Shown here one piece after another: positions 50,001 through 59,185 of a stretch of DNA of 62,000 nucleotides (its first letter is position 1; each line of letters opens with the position of its first letter). The notes under the pieces were generated by a model. The model was given only the letters and a program-made list of their open reading frames with translations, had not been told where the DNA came from and searched no databases. Location: positions 1,595,659-1,657,658 of the forward strand of contig NW_019091395.1 of the NCBI RefSeq assembly GCF_001949145.1, in the 5' to 3' direction. The position numbers were made by a program, and so were the translations under genes. The stretch comes from Acanthaster planci (Eukaryota; Echinodermata; Asteroidea; Valvatida; Acanthasteridae).

Positions 50001-53000
50001 AATTGGGGCCAGGGAAGCTGATATCTTTGGCAGTATTTGCAGTTTAAAGAGACTCAGTCAAACTTAATCTTGGTACAACGAAGCGGTTGCATTGCATTCA
50101 GAGCTTGTTTTGCGCCAGAGGGCGCTTTGTTACTGCCAATTACTAGTTCCGCGTTAGTAATATAGACAATAGACTTTCTTTTGTGTTTTTGACGTATTTG
50201 ATAAAGGCAAGAATGCGTTTCCATTTGAGACTCATACTGGCTAATAGTGCTGTAATGGGGAAACAAAAGTCAGATCTCGTTGGTTCGATGGCTTGTGAGG
50301 ACCACATTGATAAGTATCATTGATTCTAAACCTAATCATATTCACAGACAAGCCAAAGTGTCCGTTGTACATTATTTAACTGGTTTGCGACACAATAACC
50401 GATCACTAAGAGAGGGCTAAATAACAGGGACCAGACTAAAATACAGGGAATTCTGAGAGCCTACTGTAGAAAGATTTCGAGAAGAATTGTATATGCTTCA
50501 TGCAAAAAAATGAAAGGTCGTTTACCTGGACTCTTGCCTCTGTCAAGTCGCATCGGAGTGCTAGCTGTTCCCGGCAGTAGACGTCTGGGTAGTGAGTCTT
50601 CTGGAAGACTTTCTCCATCTCTTCTAACTGATAGCTGGTGAAGGTGGTCCTGTTGCGACGCTTCTTCCTCTTGGTGGCACCGTCCTCTTCTGCGTCCCCG
50701 TTTGATCCTGCGAAGAAACAGAAGCCCGGTAATTTGAATGATATGCCTAATGAAAGGGTCTCTACAAAGCAATTTTTTAAATAAAAACTGCACGTTTATG
50801 TCTCAGTTAAGCTCATTTCCAATTTTGTTTTACCACTGTAAAGAAATTTTGCCACCGTTTTAGTTTTATACCAATGAGTATTTCCGTATTCATGAGCAAA
50901 ACTGTGATGTCATCCCGGGAAGAAAACTTCACTCTTACATTAGTTTGTGCACCAGAAACTACAGAATGTTTTAAATTTGACAAACCTTAAATTTCTTTTC
51001 TTTGGGGATTCATATTTGTGTAAATAGAACACAGCGACATCCTGTCTAAACTTAAGTTCGGACAGGATGCTGTTCATTTTTGTTGCATTAGAACGGAGAC
51101 CAAGCAGTCTACAATGAATGAATGTTGGACTCCTGGGCTCTGAATCTACAAAGTAAACATACATCTCGTTGTTAGCCCCAAAGCATGACATGCATTGGCC
51201 CAAACTATTCGTTATGCACTTTTGACCAACACGGTTGCACTGCGAGGCTTATTTTCGTCACCAAAAACTGTACGATTTCCAGAAGTAAAACCCGTGTTTC
51301 CAGCTATAGTTTCCTCTATCTTAATAACCATACAGTAAAACTAAGTATGGGTTTTAGACTTGCACTGACGTTGTGTTAACTGATGTGAAAGTGTGGACGC
51401 GTATGCCTTAAAGTGAACACCTTGACGAGCCGACTGCAGTAATGCTCGATGAGGATTTTTTTTTCCTGAAGGACAACGCTACATTTTATGTTGGAGAGGC
51501 ACAATACTCTAAGGTAAATTTACTGATAACTCTTGGCCTAAGCAACCCGTTAAGTATTTAACTGCAGATTGACCAACGTGTGTGTCGTTCGCTCACTCAG
51601 AGCGCCTTGTAGTCCTTAGGTTTTGTACAAGATATTCGATTTGACCGTTGAAAACGCACTACGTTTTCCTCAGTTGTTCTCAAAGCGGTCAATTCAAGTT
51701 TTTCGACCATGAAACTGTTCAGCGGAATTAGCCAGTCTTGTAGAATGAAATCAAAACGAATAATGTATTATACCTTTAACATGATGCATCAGAAGCAAAC
51801 TGTTAATACGTACCCAACTTGTTGGACGAGCCTGAGTCGGAGTCATTGCCATGGTTATCCTTAACATTCTCGATTTGTCCTTTCTCTGACTTGGCAAAGG
51901 TGTCCTTGTCGGCTCCCGCTGCCGCAGGAGGCATTTTCTCGGACTTGATGAGTTTCGGTTTGGCCGCTGTTGTGAGAAGACCGGGGCTGCGCTGCATCGG
52001 TGCTGTGGGGGTCATTCGCTCGATGTCGGCTCGGTAGTCCGCTCGCCGCTCATAATCGCTACTGTTTGGCGAAACGGATTCTGGACAGAAGAAAAAACGG
52101 AGGAAATAATACACATGCACTTTCCTTTGTAAGACTACTTACGTGCACGCAAATGAAATTGATAACCGACACGAAAAAAAAATTAAGAAAATTAAAAATC
52201 AATCACGGGTGCTCTTGCTTCCGTTAAATCCGCTGCATGCTTGTCTTCAGGAGTCACCCTCCCGCTTTCACCTTCCTGATGACGAACAGAGCATACTGTG
52301 CGGAACGTCGAGTGTTCACCATCAGTTCTTCTCAGAACCACACACTCATAAAAGAGTTCCTGTACATGGTGCAAACGCAAGCCTAACCTAATTTATAAAA
52401 AAAAATTCACAGCACCTCGCTATCAGTTGATTGAAGAGCGCCCTCTTTAATGTAGCTATAGAAACAGAAGAAATGAATACCAAGTCCGCAAAGTGGCAGA
52501 TTGGGCCATGTGTTCTATAATCACACCAAACATGCCATGGGAACTTGACCCAACCAGCAGATTCGTTAGACAGTTAGAACCCACCACTTTAATGACTGCA
52601 TTTAAGAACTGGGGCAGACATGAAATTCATATGCTCGCAGACAGGCTTTTGGATTATTAAGCACATTTATGATAGCGGTAATTGACGCTGTATGTAAATA
52701 CTTTCCACGTGAAAAATCACATTATTGATTCATGGAGCATGACGTTGAAGACAACCTACTTCATTCATGTTTCGGTGAGCTATCCAAACAGATGTTCAAC
52801 TGTATTATAAGACTGTAATTGTGTAGGCCTATATACACATTGCTTTAGGATTAAGTAAAGTGGACATGTGACTGAGTCAATTCTAATACATGTGATATAC
52901 AACTTGCGATCGTTTGAATTTCACAATTCGATCGAGTAAATAGACGAATTCTGGCAGAGCAACTGCAGTAAACGAAAAATGAAACAAAACAAAAAGGCAA

Positions 53001-56000
53001 AATAAATAAATAAACAAATAAATAGACTAATTCAAATGGCATCATTACAGCAGCTTCTCATCCTACTCGTTAACATTTAGGCCTAATGGGGCCAGCAAAT
53101 TAAACATTGAAAATTATAACGAGTCAAAAAGTTATTTCATTGCATTTCATTCCCGTGGATAAACATTAAATACAAATCTGAAGGTATGTAGCGTAAACTA
53201 TCGTTGCACATATAGCACAGCTTTGCTTGTCATTGTTTGGATTGTATTGACTTCTGCGTGGCAGAATACAATTAAACCCGTCAAAATGGAAGGAAAAACG
53301 GGCGGACTACCGCACACACGTGTATTAAGTGCATAGGACGTGGTGTTTTATAAAACTGCACTACGGAGATCAGATGTGTGGATATGGTGGAATTCTCTGG
53401 ACGAGTTGGGAGTCATTCTGACTGGGAATTGGACATTAATTGTTCGCTTACTTCGCAGGTAACTTTCGATGTGACGATAATTTATTACAAACATGCTGAT
53501 TTCAATTTTTACACAAAACATTTAGAGCCTCAAAACCACACTTCTGCGATATAGTGATTTGATATGACTAAGTCAGTGTGGTCGTTTCCAAACTCAGGTC
53601 AATAAGCACTACGCTAATACTGCAATGGTAACGCGTAAAAGGCAATTCCTGTTTTAAAACTGTGTTTCATGACTTTCCTCAGAACACGGACTCATTGATC
53701 CGAACTGAAGATTACATGTGCACACTGCATCCACCGCATGTTAAGTGATAATAACGTCCAACATACTAGCTAACTCTATGCCATGAGCGTAAATCCCGGG
53801 GGTGGGCTATGGAACCATCCCCCCACTTTTTCGTGGTTCAAAAAAATTAAAGCAGATTGCGGTGAATGTTTTTAACTTTTTAACAACCAAAATGTTGAAA
53901 TTCAGTAGCACTCAATGAGGGACACAGCCAAATCGGACCATAATTGGACAAGTGACTGAGTACAACTTACAGCGCAGCTTTTGGAATGTACTGAGTCAGT
54001 CAGTCAGTCACATAGATCAAGGTGGCAATAAGCAAACTGCGATGTAGTGGATGGGATATCAGAGACAAAAATGAAGGAGAAATTCTTTTTCTAGGGGATA
54101 AGAGAAACTTAAGAATGCGTCCAGCACGCTAACTGCCCGCCCAGGCCAGCTGCGCCGACCTTGCGCTGCGGCTAGCTGACGGTGAGGCAAAACATTAACA
54201 CGACCGCACTAGGAAGAACACTGATGTCCTTGGGCAACTCAGCACGTGCATCTCTGCAAAGACATGGGCGATTAGATAAATCTCCTGCCACTACACAAAC
54301 TTCCCGCAGTGGGTGAGAACGCCGCCTGGCTCCGGCCTGTCTGGGAAGGCAGTGACAGGTGGGAGCTAAGGGGCATTGTCGCTGAAACAATTACGACTGT
54401 GACTCGGGCACCAAAAAAGTGCTAGATAAGAGAATAAATCAGGATGCTTTAAAGGGGAAATGCAAAGCCTCGCAAGGAATCGGGCAGACATCCCCAGGTA
54501 ATGTAATCAAAGCTTTCGACACACAGGGAATTGAACACAAGAATGAGGAAATTTTTTTTTTTTTAATTTATGTAAGTCTTTCTTGCAATGAAACTAAGGA
54601 TTCCACAAAAGTATCCTAGGCACTGCAGGCAGTGCAGCTCGAAAGCCTGAAGAAACCTGTAGAGAAGAGACAATGAGAAGACGTTACAGTTTGTGTAAAC
54701 GGTGTGGTCAATCTGGCCATGGAGCTATAAAACGGACCTGGCGTACATGTAGGTTTTAGTTCAGCTTTCAGTCCCAGCAGCGGCACAATTATTCATTAAG
54801 ACAATCAAGCCATGATCGAACACTAGCACAGAGGAGAAGTCTAATTTGATATAATTTTTGAGCTCGGGAACAGTAATAATTGCGAGACTCGCCCAAATGG
54901 CAGCAACGTAAATATACAAACTAGACGGTTCGGGAAGGACATTACTATGGAACGCCAAAGAGGCAAAAACGAGGAGGCAACACGTCAAGCGTTCTTCGAC
55001 ATCGATCGATCGTTCCCCTACATCTATCTCTTTTGATCGATGAAAAAAGAGCGATGGAAGAAGAGTTACGACATAAGTGCGATGAAGAAAGACCGATGAA
55101 GCTACATCGACGCTAACGTTACGCAACCCCTTCCAGTACCAAATAAAGCAAGTCGTGTTCTCCAGGCTGTAACCATAGCCCCCCAACACTCAAGGCCACC
55201 CGTGTTCATTACCCGTCAGTCTGGTAGACCCTACACAAAAATATCATTTCGATTTCCCCCTGGATGGAATGCTAGTTCGTTATGGGTTGCTCTCTAACCA
55301 TTGGGCACCCATTTTTACTCCTAACGGCCCGAATTTTATTTTCCACACTAATAACACCCGGTAGAACCGGCGGAACTATTTTGTCATTCATTTGACCTAG
55401 ATACCTGGCTATGCACTTCCAAACACTGATGAACACATTATTTCCTTCTGAATTTAAAAGATCTCAGTCTCATTTCATATTTGTCAACTTGTTTCAATTG
55501 CCTCCCACGATCTCAATGGAAGCGTGGATGAGTCACAGTAAGTCCAGTACATTGTATTATGCACAGTTTACTATTTTCATTCCTGATCCCCTGAGACTCC
55601 AAGCTAACAACGACGGTGTCGAAAATAACAAAAAAATGTGCATATTGTTAAGCGCAACAAAGAGAGCGTATTACAATCCCCTGCGTCTCATCGATCCTAA
55701 AAGACTTTCGCCCCGGACGTTTAGAGAAGACTTCGTAGATTTTCGTAGCATTTGGACTACAAGCTCTGGGCATCATCGTTTGACCGATGGGTGAGCAAGT
55801 GAGGATTAAACTGGTATTATTGCAAATGAAAAAAAAAGAAGTAAAACCTGAAAAATTATTTGGCAGCCTATAAACGTTACGATTAAAATTAACTAGGCTC
55901 AATTATATTGTGATACATGTGAAGCATAATCCTTAACCAAGGAAATTACACTGTTACGTTGTAGCCTTAGATGATATAATTTCCTTTTTGGAGGGTGTCA

Positions 56001-58622
56001 CGCAATTTTCAGAAATAACGAAGAATACTTGCCTTTGGCAGCTTCAAGAGGGTTGACTTTTTTAATAGCATCTGACACAATCGTTCCGCCGGAATATTAT
56101 TAGTGGGGAAAATAAAATTCGAGTCATTAGGAGTAAGCATGGGTGCCCACAGTGGCTAGTTTGAGGGAGCGACCCATAACGAACTAGCATCCCATCCAGG
56201 GGAAAATAAAAAAATTCTTAGTGGTTTTGCGACAAAGAAACTTAGATATAAACACCCACCTGACAACCCAATTGGCTCAGACCAGACTGACGGCTAATGA
56301 ACACAGGCGGCCTTGAGTGCTGGTGGGCTATGGTTACAGAGAACACGTGCTTAATTTAGTATTGGAAGGGGTTGTGTAACGTTGGCATTGCTGTAACTTC
56401 GTCAGTCTTTCTTCATCAGTCTTTCGTCATCAGTCTTTCTTCGTCAGTCTTTCGTCATCACACTTGTGATGTAGGGGAACGAGGGGAACGATCTATCGAT
56501 ATCGAAGAACGATCGATGTTTTGCCTCCAAGTTTTTGCTCTTTGGCGTTCCATACATTACTGTGGTCTGGCACTGATCCTGTACCCAGATTGGTCCACAG
56601 CAAAAGATATCTGGTTTGTTGACTGCAATTAAACTAAGGTACTCATTTCATCGACATTTTCTAAAATTCTCAGACATCAATGTTCGTTATATCATGGTTA
56701 TACAATGTGCCGTATCGCACGAAAGAACAGTGTTGCCAACGGGCCAAATAAACGGTTTGCTTAACCCATCACATCGTTGGACAAAACGCTTGTTTCCACT
56801 GTAAACAATTTACAGGCTTTTCTTCCATAATAATGGGAATACAATCTACAATTGAGATTTTATGACAACCTGAAAATGCATGTTCAACTACGGCAGACTC
56901 GCTGCTTCAGCCATGCCCCAGCCTAAGTGCGGACACAGAGGCAAAAAATTACTCCGTGCTAAAAAAAAGCCATGCCCGGTTTTCATTTGCAAACACTGTG
57001 CTTTGCATGGCTCGTGAAATCACTAAATTAAATTAGGATCGGCTGTCGCTTGCCACGTGTGCATCATTAACTTTAATTCTTGTTGATACGATTTTGGCAG
57101 GTACATACCTGGGGGAAGAAGCGAAAATGAATGTCGTAGTTCTCTTCGCCTGACACAGGCCATTACCTAATGGGCAGGTCGGAATATCGTACGAACATCA
57201 GTGTACATGTATCAGGACGTAGCAAATTCGGGGTCGTTATTTAGCGGTTAATAACAAACTTTGGCCATGGCACATGACGAGATAAACAGTGCTTGATAAA
57301 CAGTGCTTGATCTCTGACGGTTATTTTTTTAACTTTTGCAAGCTGAATCCATGCTGACTTGTTTTCTCTCTGATCGCTGATAAGATTACGTATGAAATCA
57401 CACACATGCATAACGTTTATGTTTTTGTTGTTGTTTGCTTTTTCTTTTGAGAAAAGAAAAACCTGCTCAATTCTCACGCTCGAAATATCTCTCCCCTACC
57501 CCGTCTTGAACGTTAACCCCGTTCAGCTTGGCGGTGTTTGTTATTATTAGCTGTTGAATGCACCAGGAACGCCAGGGATATGACTCTTGCTTTACCTCAA
57601 AGGGGGACCATACAGCATCACGTTGCCCTGCCAGCCCGAATGAGACGAGTCAGCACGCAGCGTGCGTCGCCGCACGCGGTCGTGGGCTAACATCGCTAAG
57701 CGCGCGGCATGCGACCACAGCCACCAGCCGCTCGCGATGAGGTACCCCGTGGATTCCTATAATTGAATACTCCACCGGGGTGGGCCCAAATATGACATCG
57801 GCAAGCCTCCATCCGTGAATGAAGAAATGTCAGTGGGCACGTACAAAATCCCTACTTACGAAATGACCCAGAGGTAGTCTGTATACAAGCGTTTTAATTC
57901 GTCGTGACTGGCAAGACAGCAGCCAAAATGCATATGGCTTGGATTACGCGATTTGGTATTATGTGCAATGTTAAGGTTGTATATTCCAGCCTGCTGAGAG
58001 CTAAATCATAAAACATGGCTCCATTTGTGATATTGAATACAAGAGGTGTCGTGCTGCATTCCAAACACGGCTGGATTTATTGTGACAGATTACTATGGTT
58101 AAATAAGTCCTATGTAAATCATGAAGTTTTGCAGGATCATTGAGTGACAATAACCAAAACCCGGCATTCAAGAAGTAGCGAGCGGCCATGGCGGGTAAGA
58201 AATACTCAGGACATTTCAACGTCCTACGGCCACAACTATCATGATTATCGACCGACGAGGCGATTCCATTTCTGCCATTGAACCATCCCTAATGATCCAC
58301 CCATTGAGATGAACATGATGAAATCTCTTCCCTGGCAAATTCAAACTTAGATTGGGGGACACTAAATTGAGAAAACTTTCAATCACGATTACACGTTAGT
58401 ATTACTGAAGCAAAGTTAAGCGCACACGTCGAGAACAGATTGATTCTTCTCTCAATCGCAACCACGCTCGTTATGTAATGCACGCTGGACGTTCAGCAGA
58501 CTATTTACAAGACATGACCATATTAAAATACATTATGACTACACAGTCTTACGTGAAGTTGTCAACGGGTGATAACAGGAGTAGTCTCCGCGATGGAGCC
58601 CAAGGTACTGGCTTGAATCCAT
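37538..58622 (-). CDS. alx: Alx-type paired-like homeobox gene (whole coding span, five exons)
   Basis: Encodes a sequence-specific nuclear transcription factor of the Aristaless-like (Alx1/3/4, Cart1) family, which binds TAAT half-sites through a homeodomain, often as dimers on palindromic sites. Coding exons run 58553-58622 (probable), 51814-52080, 50526-50707, 38724-38858 and 37538-38002; all proposed introns are GT-AG and the phases join without a break. Deduced length is about 372 aa: a polar N-terminal half, homeodomain at about residues 128-187 with Q50, Ser/Pro/Met-rich tail, and OAR motif at about 348-362. Vertebrate Alx proteins are about 326-411 aa. In deuterostomes the family controls mesenchyme and skeleton programmes; echinoderms have adjacent paralogues Alx1 and Alx4. 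Only one Alx gene is visible here, so which orthologue it is remains open. Confidence 0.96.
38003..38723 (-). other. Alx intron 4 (phase 0)
   Basis: A 721-bp intron with donor CACCAG|GTAAGG and acceptor TTCAAAG|GTAACG. No other feature is recognised inside. Confidence 0.92.
38724..38858 (-). CDS. alx: Alx exon 4: homeodomain helix 3 end and linker
   Basis: A 135-bp exon coding for 45 residues. It begins [15 protein letters not shown], the DNA-recognition half of helix 3 (homeodomain residues 47-60, with Q50 and N51 contacting the TAAT major groove), and ends in DSYPHQ. The following segment ([18 protein letters not shown]...[10 protein letters not shown]) parallels the post-homeodomain linker of vertebrate Alx1, where a TYD..PRTDSYPQ-like phrase occurs. 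The splice between homeodomain residues 46 and 47 is the classic intron position of paired-class homeobox genes. The acceptor is CAATCTCTCAG|GTATGG and the donor CACCAG|GTAAGG, phase 0 on both sides. Confidence 0.98.
39816..39850. repeat. 16-bp palindrome between 10-bp direct repeats
   Basis: GCATAAACCA occurs at 39816-39825 and again at 39841-39850, bracketing the perfect palindrome ATAGAGCTAGCTCTAT (39825-39840). ACGTT also occurs on both outer sides. The layout resembles a target-site duplication around a tiny terminal-inverted-repeat remnant, that is, an excision footprint, or alternatively a bipartite protein-binding site. Confidence 0.75.
42810..43015. promoter_or_regulatory. Candidate intronic regulatory island 1
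   Basis: A low-repeat, GC-richer block in the large Alx intron containing CATGACTAATTTCC, CAAATCAACAGG, ACACAAATAAGAGCC and CCCATTAGTAACTTG, bordered by AT-rich DNA. The appearance is that of a conserved non-coding element; the function is inferred only. Confidence 0.3.
43330..43480. promoter_or_regulatory. Candidate intronic regulatory island 2
   Basis: Contains TCAACAATGTTAATTAAATG (Sox-like ACAAT and TTAATTAA), GGCTTTGCATGAG (octamer-like TTTGCAT), CTGCTAATTAACG and TGTCATTGTG within about 130 bp. The combination of TAATTA, POU-like and Sox-like sites suggests an enhancer; no comparative evidence was available. Confidence 0.3.
45690..45945. promoter_or_regulatory. Candidate intronic regulatory island 3
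   Basis: A GC-richer block with a (CGG)n run, ACATCAAGGGAGGG, GGATAAATCAGCACAG, TTTTTGGCGGGAATC and GTTTAATTATAATCC (TAATTA overlapping a TAATCC bicoid/Otx-type core). It differs in texture from the flanking AT-rich intron. The regulatory role is an inference. Confidence 0.3.
46690..47960 (+). mobile_element. Rex1/CR1-like LINE, 5'-truncated reverse transcriptase relic
   Basis: Plus-strand frames encode reverse-transcriptase blocks in order: [61 protein letters not shown]. Further on come [20 protein letters not shown] and a C-terminal [10 protein letters not shown]-like segment. This order is typical of CR1-superfamily elements of the Rex1/Babar type. The copy is dead: a frameshift near 46890-46910, a second after 47360, a stop near 47478, and the catalytic ADD motif reads ADN. 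The 3' end, with TTGAATAAATTAATCTTGAA repeats, lies at about 47930-47960. It is inserted in Alx intron 3, opposite to the direction of Alx transcription. N-terminal RT, endonuclease and ORF1 are absent. Confidence 0.85.
49280..49370. repeat. 43-bp tandem duplication
   Basis: AGGCCAGTTGTTCTGTACCG... at 49287 recurs at 49330 as AGGCCAGTTGTACTGTACCG..., both followed by TCAGGTTCAGCAACTCCA. Period 43 bp, two copies with few differences, so the event is recent. Confidence 0.85.
50526..50707 (-). CDS. alx: Alx exon 3: homeodomain residues 1-46
   Basis: A 182-bp exon beginning two bases into a Gly codon and ending at a phase-0 donor, coding for 60 full residues. After [14 protein letters not shown] comes homeodomain residue 1 at [12 protein letters not shown] (N-terminal arm R5; helix 1 from Q12), then [10 protein letters not shown] between helices 1 and 2 and [17 protein letters not shown] up to residue 46. 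The sequence is characteristic of the Alx/Cart1 group; Cys at homeodomain positions 30 and 38 (CREQLALRC) departs from the Ala/Val and Thr usual in vertebrate Alx and, from memory, matches echinoderm Alx. The acceptor is TTCTTCGCAG|GATCAA with a good pyrimidine tract; the donor is GTCCAG|GTAAAC. Confidence 0.99.
50708..51813 (-). other. Alx intron 2 (phase 1)
   Basis: 1106 bp, donor TTGG|GTACGT, acceptor TTCGCAG|GATC. It holds a dispersed-repeat copy at about 50867-50952; nothing else is recognised. Confidence 0.92.
50867..50952 (+). repeat. Dispersed repeat, copy 2 (TATTCATGAGCAAA...TGTGCAC)
   Basis: ATACCAATGAGTATTTCCG, TATTCATGAGCAAAACTG, TGATGTCATCCCGGGAA and TTTGTGCACC match 21500-21593 in order and orientation. 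The family is unknown. Confidence 0.65.
51814..52080 (-). CDS. alx: Alx exon 2: N-terminal polar region
   Basis: A 267-bp exon, entered in phase 1 and left in phase 1, coding for 88 full residues ([12 protein letters not shown] ... SDSGSSNKL). It is hydrophilic and rich in Ser, Lys, Asp and Glu, with an Ala/Pro patch ([11 protein letters not shown]) and an arginine-rich start ([14 protein letters not shown]). There is no known fold; the equivalent part of vertebrate Alx1 is also poorly conserved. The acceptor has a long pyrimidine tract (CCGTTTTTTCTTCTGTCCAG) and the donor TTGG|GTACGT leaves one G that completes a Gly codon with exon 3. The exact phase match and higher third-position G/C support the exon even though its residues are not family-diagnostic. 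Confidence 0.92.
53784..53830. repeat. Repeat-end-like GAGCGTAAATCCCGGGGG block
   Basis: Resembles 26060-26110 (GGGCGTTAATCCCGAGGG, then a C-run and ACTTTTT/ATTTTT). Probably a terminal part of an interspersed element; the other end was not located. Confidence 0.35.
54940..56562. mobile_element. Large foldback: inverted arms of about 430-480 bp
   Basis: About 54940-55378 and about 56080-56562 are diverged reverse complements. Paired landmarks include AACGAACTAGCATYCCATCC, GGAAAATAAAATTCGRG and ATGGGTGCCCA, all seen on the plus strand at 56110-56210 and on the minus strand at 55265-55345. CAGACTGACGG, GGCCTTGAGTG and GGCTATGGTTACAG also pair (56284-56340 against 55160-55222), as does TTGGCGTTCCATA at the outer ends. 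The spacer is about 700 bp. The right arm has expanded a 14-bp unit (56403-56460). The arms encode related peptides, presumably relics of one original sequence. It is either a foldback element or two inverted insertions of one family. Confidence 0.8.
56403..56460. repeat. 14-bp tandem array CAGTCTTTCNTCRT
   Basis: CAGTCTTTC starts at 56403, 56417, 56431 and 56445, an exact 14-bp period with alternating CTTCAT/CGTCAT variants. The opposite foldback arm has only one or two equivalents near 55080-55100, so expansion followed the duplication. Confidence 0.88.
57600..57740. other. GC-rich repeat-free block in intron 1
   Basis: Rich in CpG (CACGCAGCGTGCGTCGCCGC, GCTAAGCGCGCGGCATGCG) in an otherwise AT-rich intron, about 0.8 kb downstream of the proposed first coding exon in the direction of transcription. 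It could be a small CpG-rich regulatory or promoter-proximal element; no specific site set was recognised. Confidence 0.25.
58553..58622 (-). CDS. alx: Alx exon 1 (probable): N-terminus
   Basis: ATG at 58622 on the minus strand opens 23 codons ([20 protein letters not shown]...) and one extra base before a good donor, TTCAC|GTAAGA. That single base completes a Gln codon with the AA at the start of exon 2, exactly the phase exon 2 needs. The same frame is open upstream to 58754, with ATGs at 58736 (G at -3 and +4, a stronger start context) and 58754. The upstream stretch is Cys/His-rich and unlike family N-termini, so 58622 was preferred; from 58736 the protein would gain 38 residues. Short first exons are common in the family, but the N-terminus is poorly conserved. 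A one-in-three phase match plus a consensus donor is moderate support only. Confidence 0.5.
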
Positions 58623-58793
58623 GCAGTATAAGCGCAGGTGTCTGGCCTGTGAGGACGAAAAACACGGACCGTCTTCTCCATGACAACAACGCGGCTCAAC
58701 TTCCACGTCAATCCACCGACCCAAGGTATGATCCATAACACACACAGAGAGCAACTTATTATCGCCAAAGTAATGAAAACAGGCTCCCTAACA

Positions 58794-58800
58794 TTTATAA
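58794..58800 (-). promoter_or_regulatory. Possible TATA element (TATAAAT)
   Basis: TATAAAT on the minus strand, 58 and 172 bases upstream of the two better candidate start codons (58736 and 58622). It would place transcription start near 58765-58770. In AT-rich DNA such matches are frequent; no initiator could be assigned. Confidence 0.2.
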
Positions 58801-59172
58801 TTGGGGTCCAAATATGAGAGACGTGGACACTGTGCGAACATCTGGGGACGAAAGACCAAGAGAAGCGGGCAGCATATGCAACTCACGCGGAACAACAGTC
58901 AGAACAACTAGCACATTGTTTATCAAGGTCGAGATGTTGCGATACCGTGGACCGGAAACCATCCCCTGACCATGTGTGCTTGTTAATTTACGCGGAAGGT
59001 GTCAGTTTCCAGAGGGCTCTAATTGGCTGAAGCGACCACATGACATGTCATGGTTGTCATCCAGTATTTTGATTGGCTCAATGAGATCATGCCGTATTGT
59101 TTTTCCTACTGTCCACTTTCTAGAGGCGCATGCACGCCTTGCGTCATTATTGTAAGCCTAACCCTACGCGCT

Positions 59173-59185
59173 GTGTTAATTAGGA
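59173..59185 (-). promoter_or_regulatory. TAATTA-core motif GTGTTAATTAGGA, copy 1
   Basis: Identical to 60036-60048, 863 bp further upstream of the proposed Alx start. It contains the TAATTA homeodomain core, so auto- or cross-regulation by a homeodomain protein is possible. A shared 13-mer alone is weak evidence in a 62-kb window. Confidence 0.25.

Larger units (their letters stand above)
38859..50525 (-). other. Alx intron 3 (large, inside the homeodomain)
   Basis: About 11.7 kb between donor GTCCAG|GTAAAC and acceptor CTCTCAG|GTATGG. Besides the items listed separately it contains GGGTACCCG-rich sequence at 39150-39240 (repeat-end-like), poly-A/T tracts near 41390-41400 and 41770-41790, a (CGG)5 run at 45762-45777, and a G-rich block at 49860-49950. 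No conserved exon was seen, so no extra domain is predicted between homeodomain residues 46 and 47. Confidence 0.9.
52081..58552 (-). other. Alx intron 1 (phase 1, if exon 1 is right)
   Basis: About 6.5 kb between the proposed donor TTCAC|GTAAGA and acceptor CTGTCCAG|AATCC. It contains an (AAATA)n stretch near 52995-53027, a short (GTCA)n run at 53996-54010, the foldback at 54940-56562, and a GC-rich, repeat-free block at 57600-57740. No further coding exon could be supported, though a non-coding 5' exon would not be visible. Confidence 0.55.

Noticed and set aside
54761-56632. Related ORFs on opposite strands (54761-55189 minus, 56372-56632 plus)
   Set aside because: Similarity is explained by the foldback arms; no independent sign of a functional protein.
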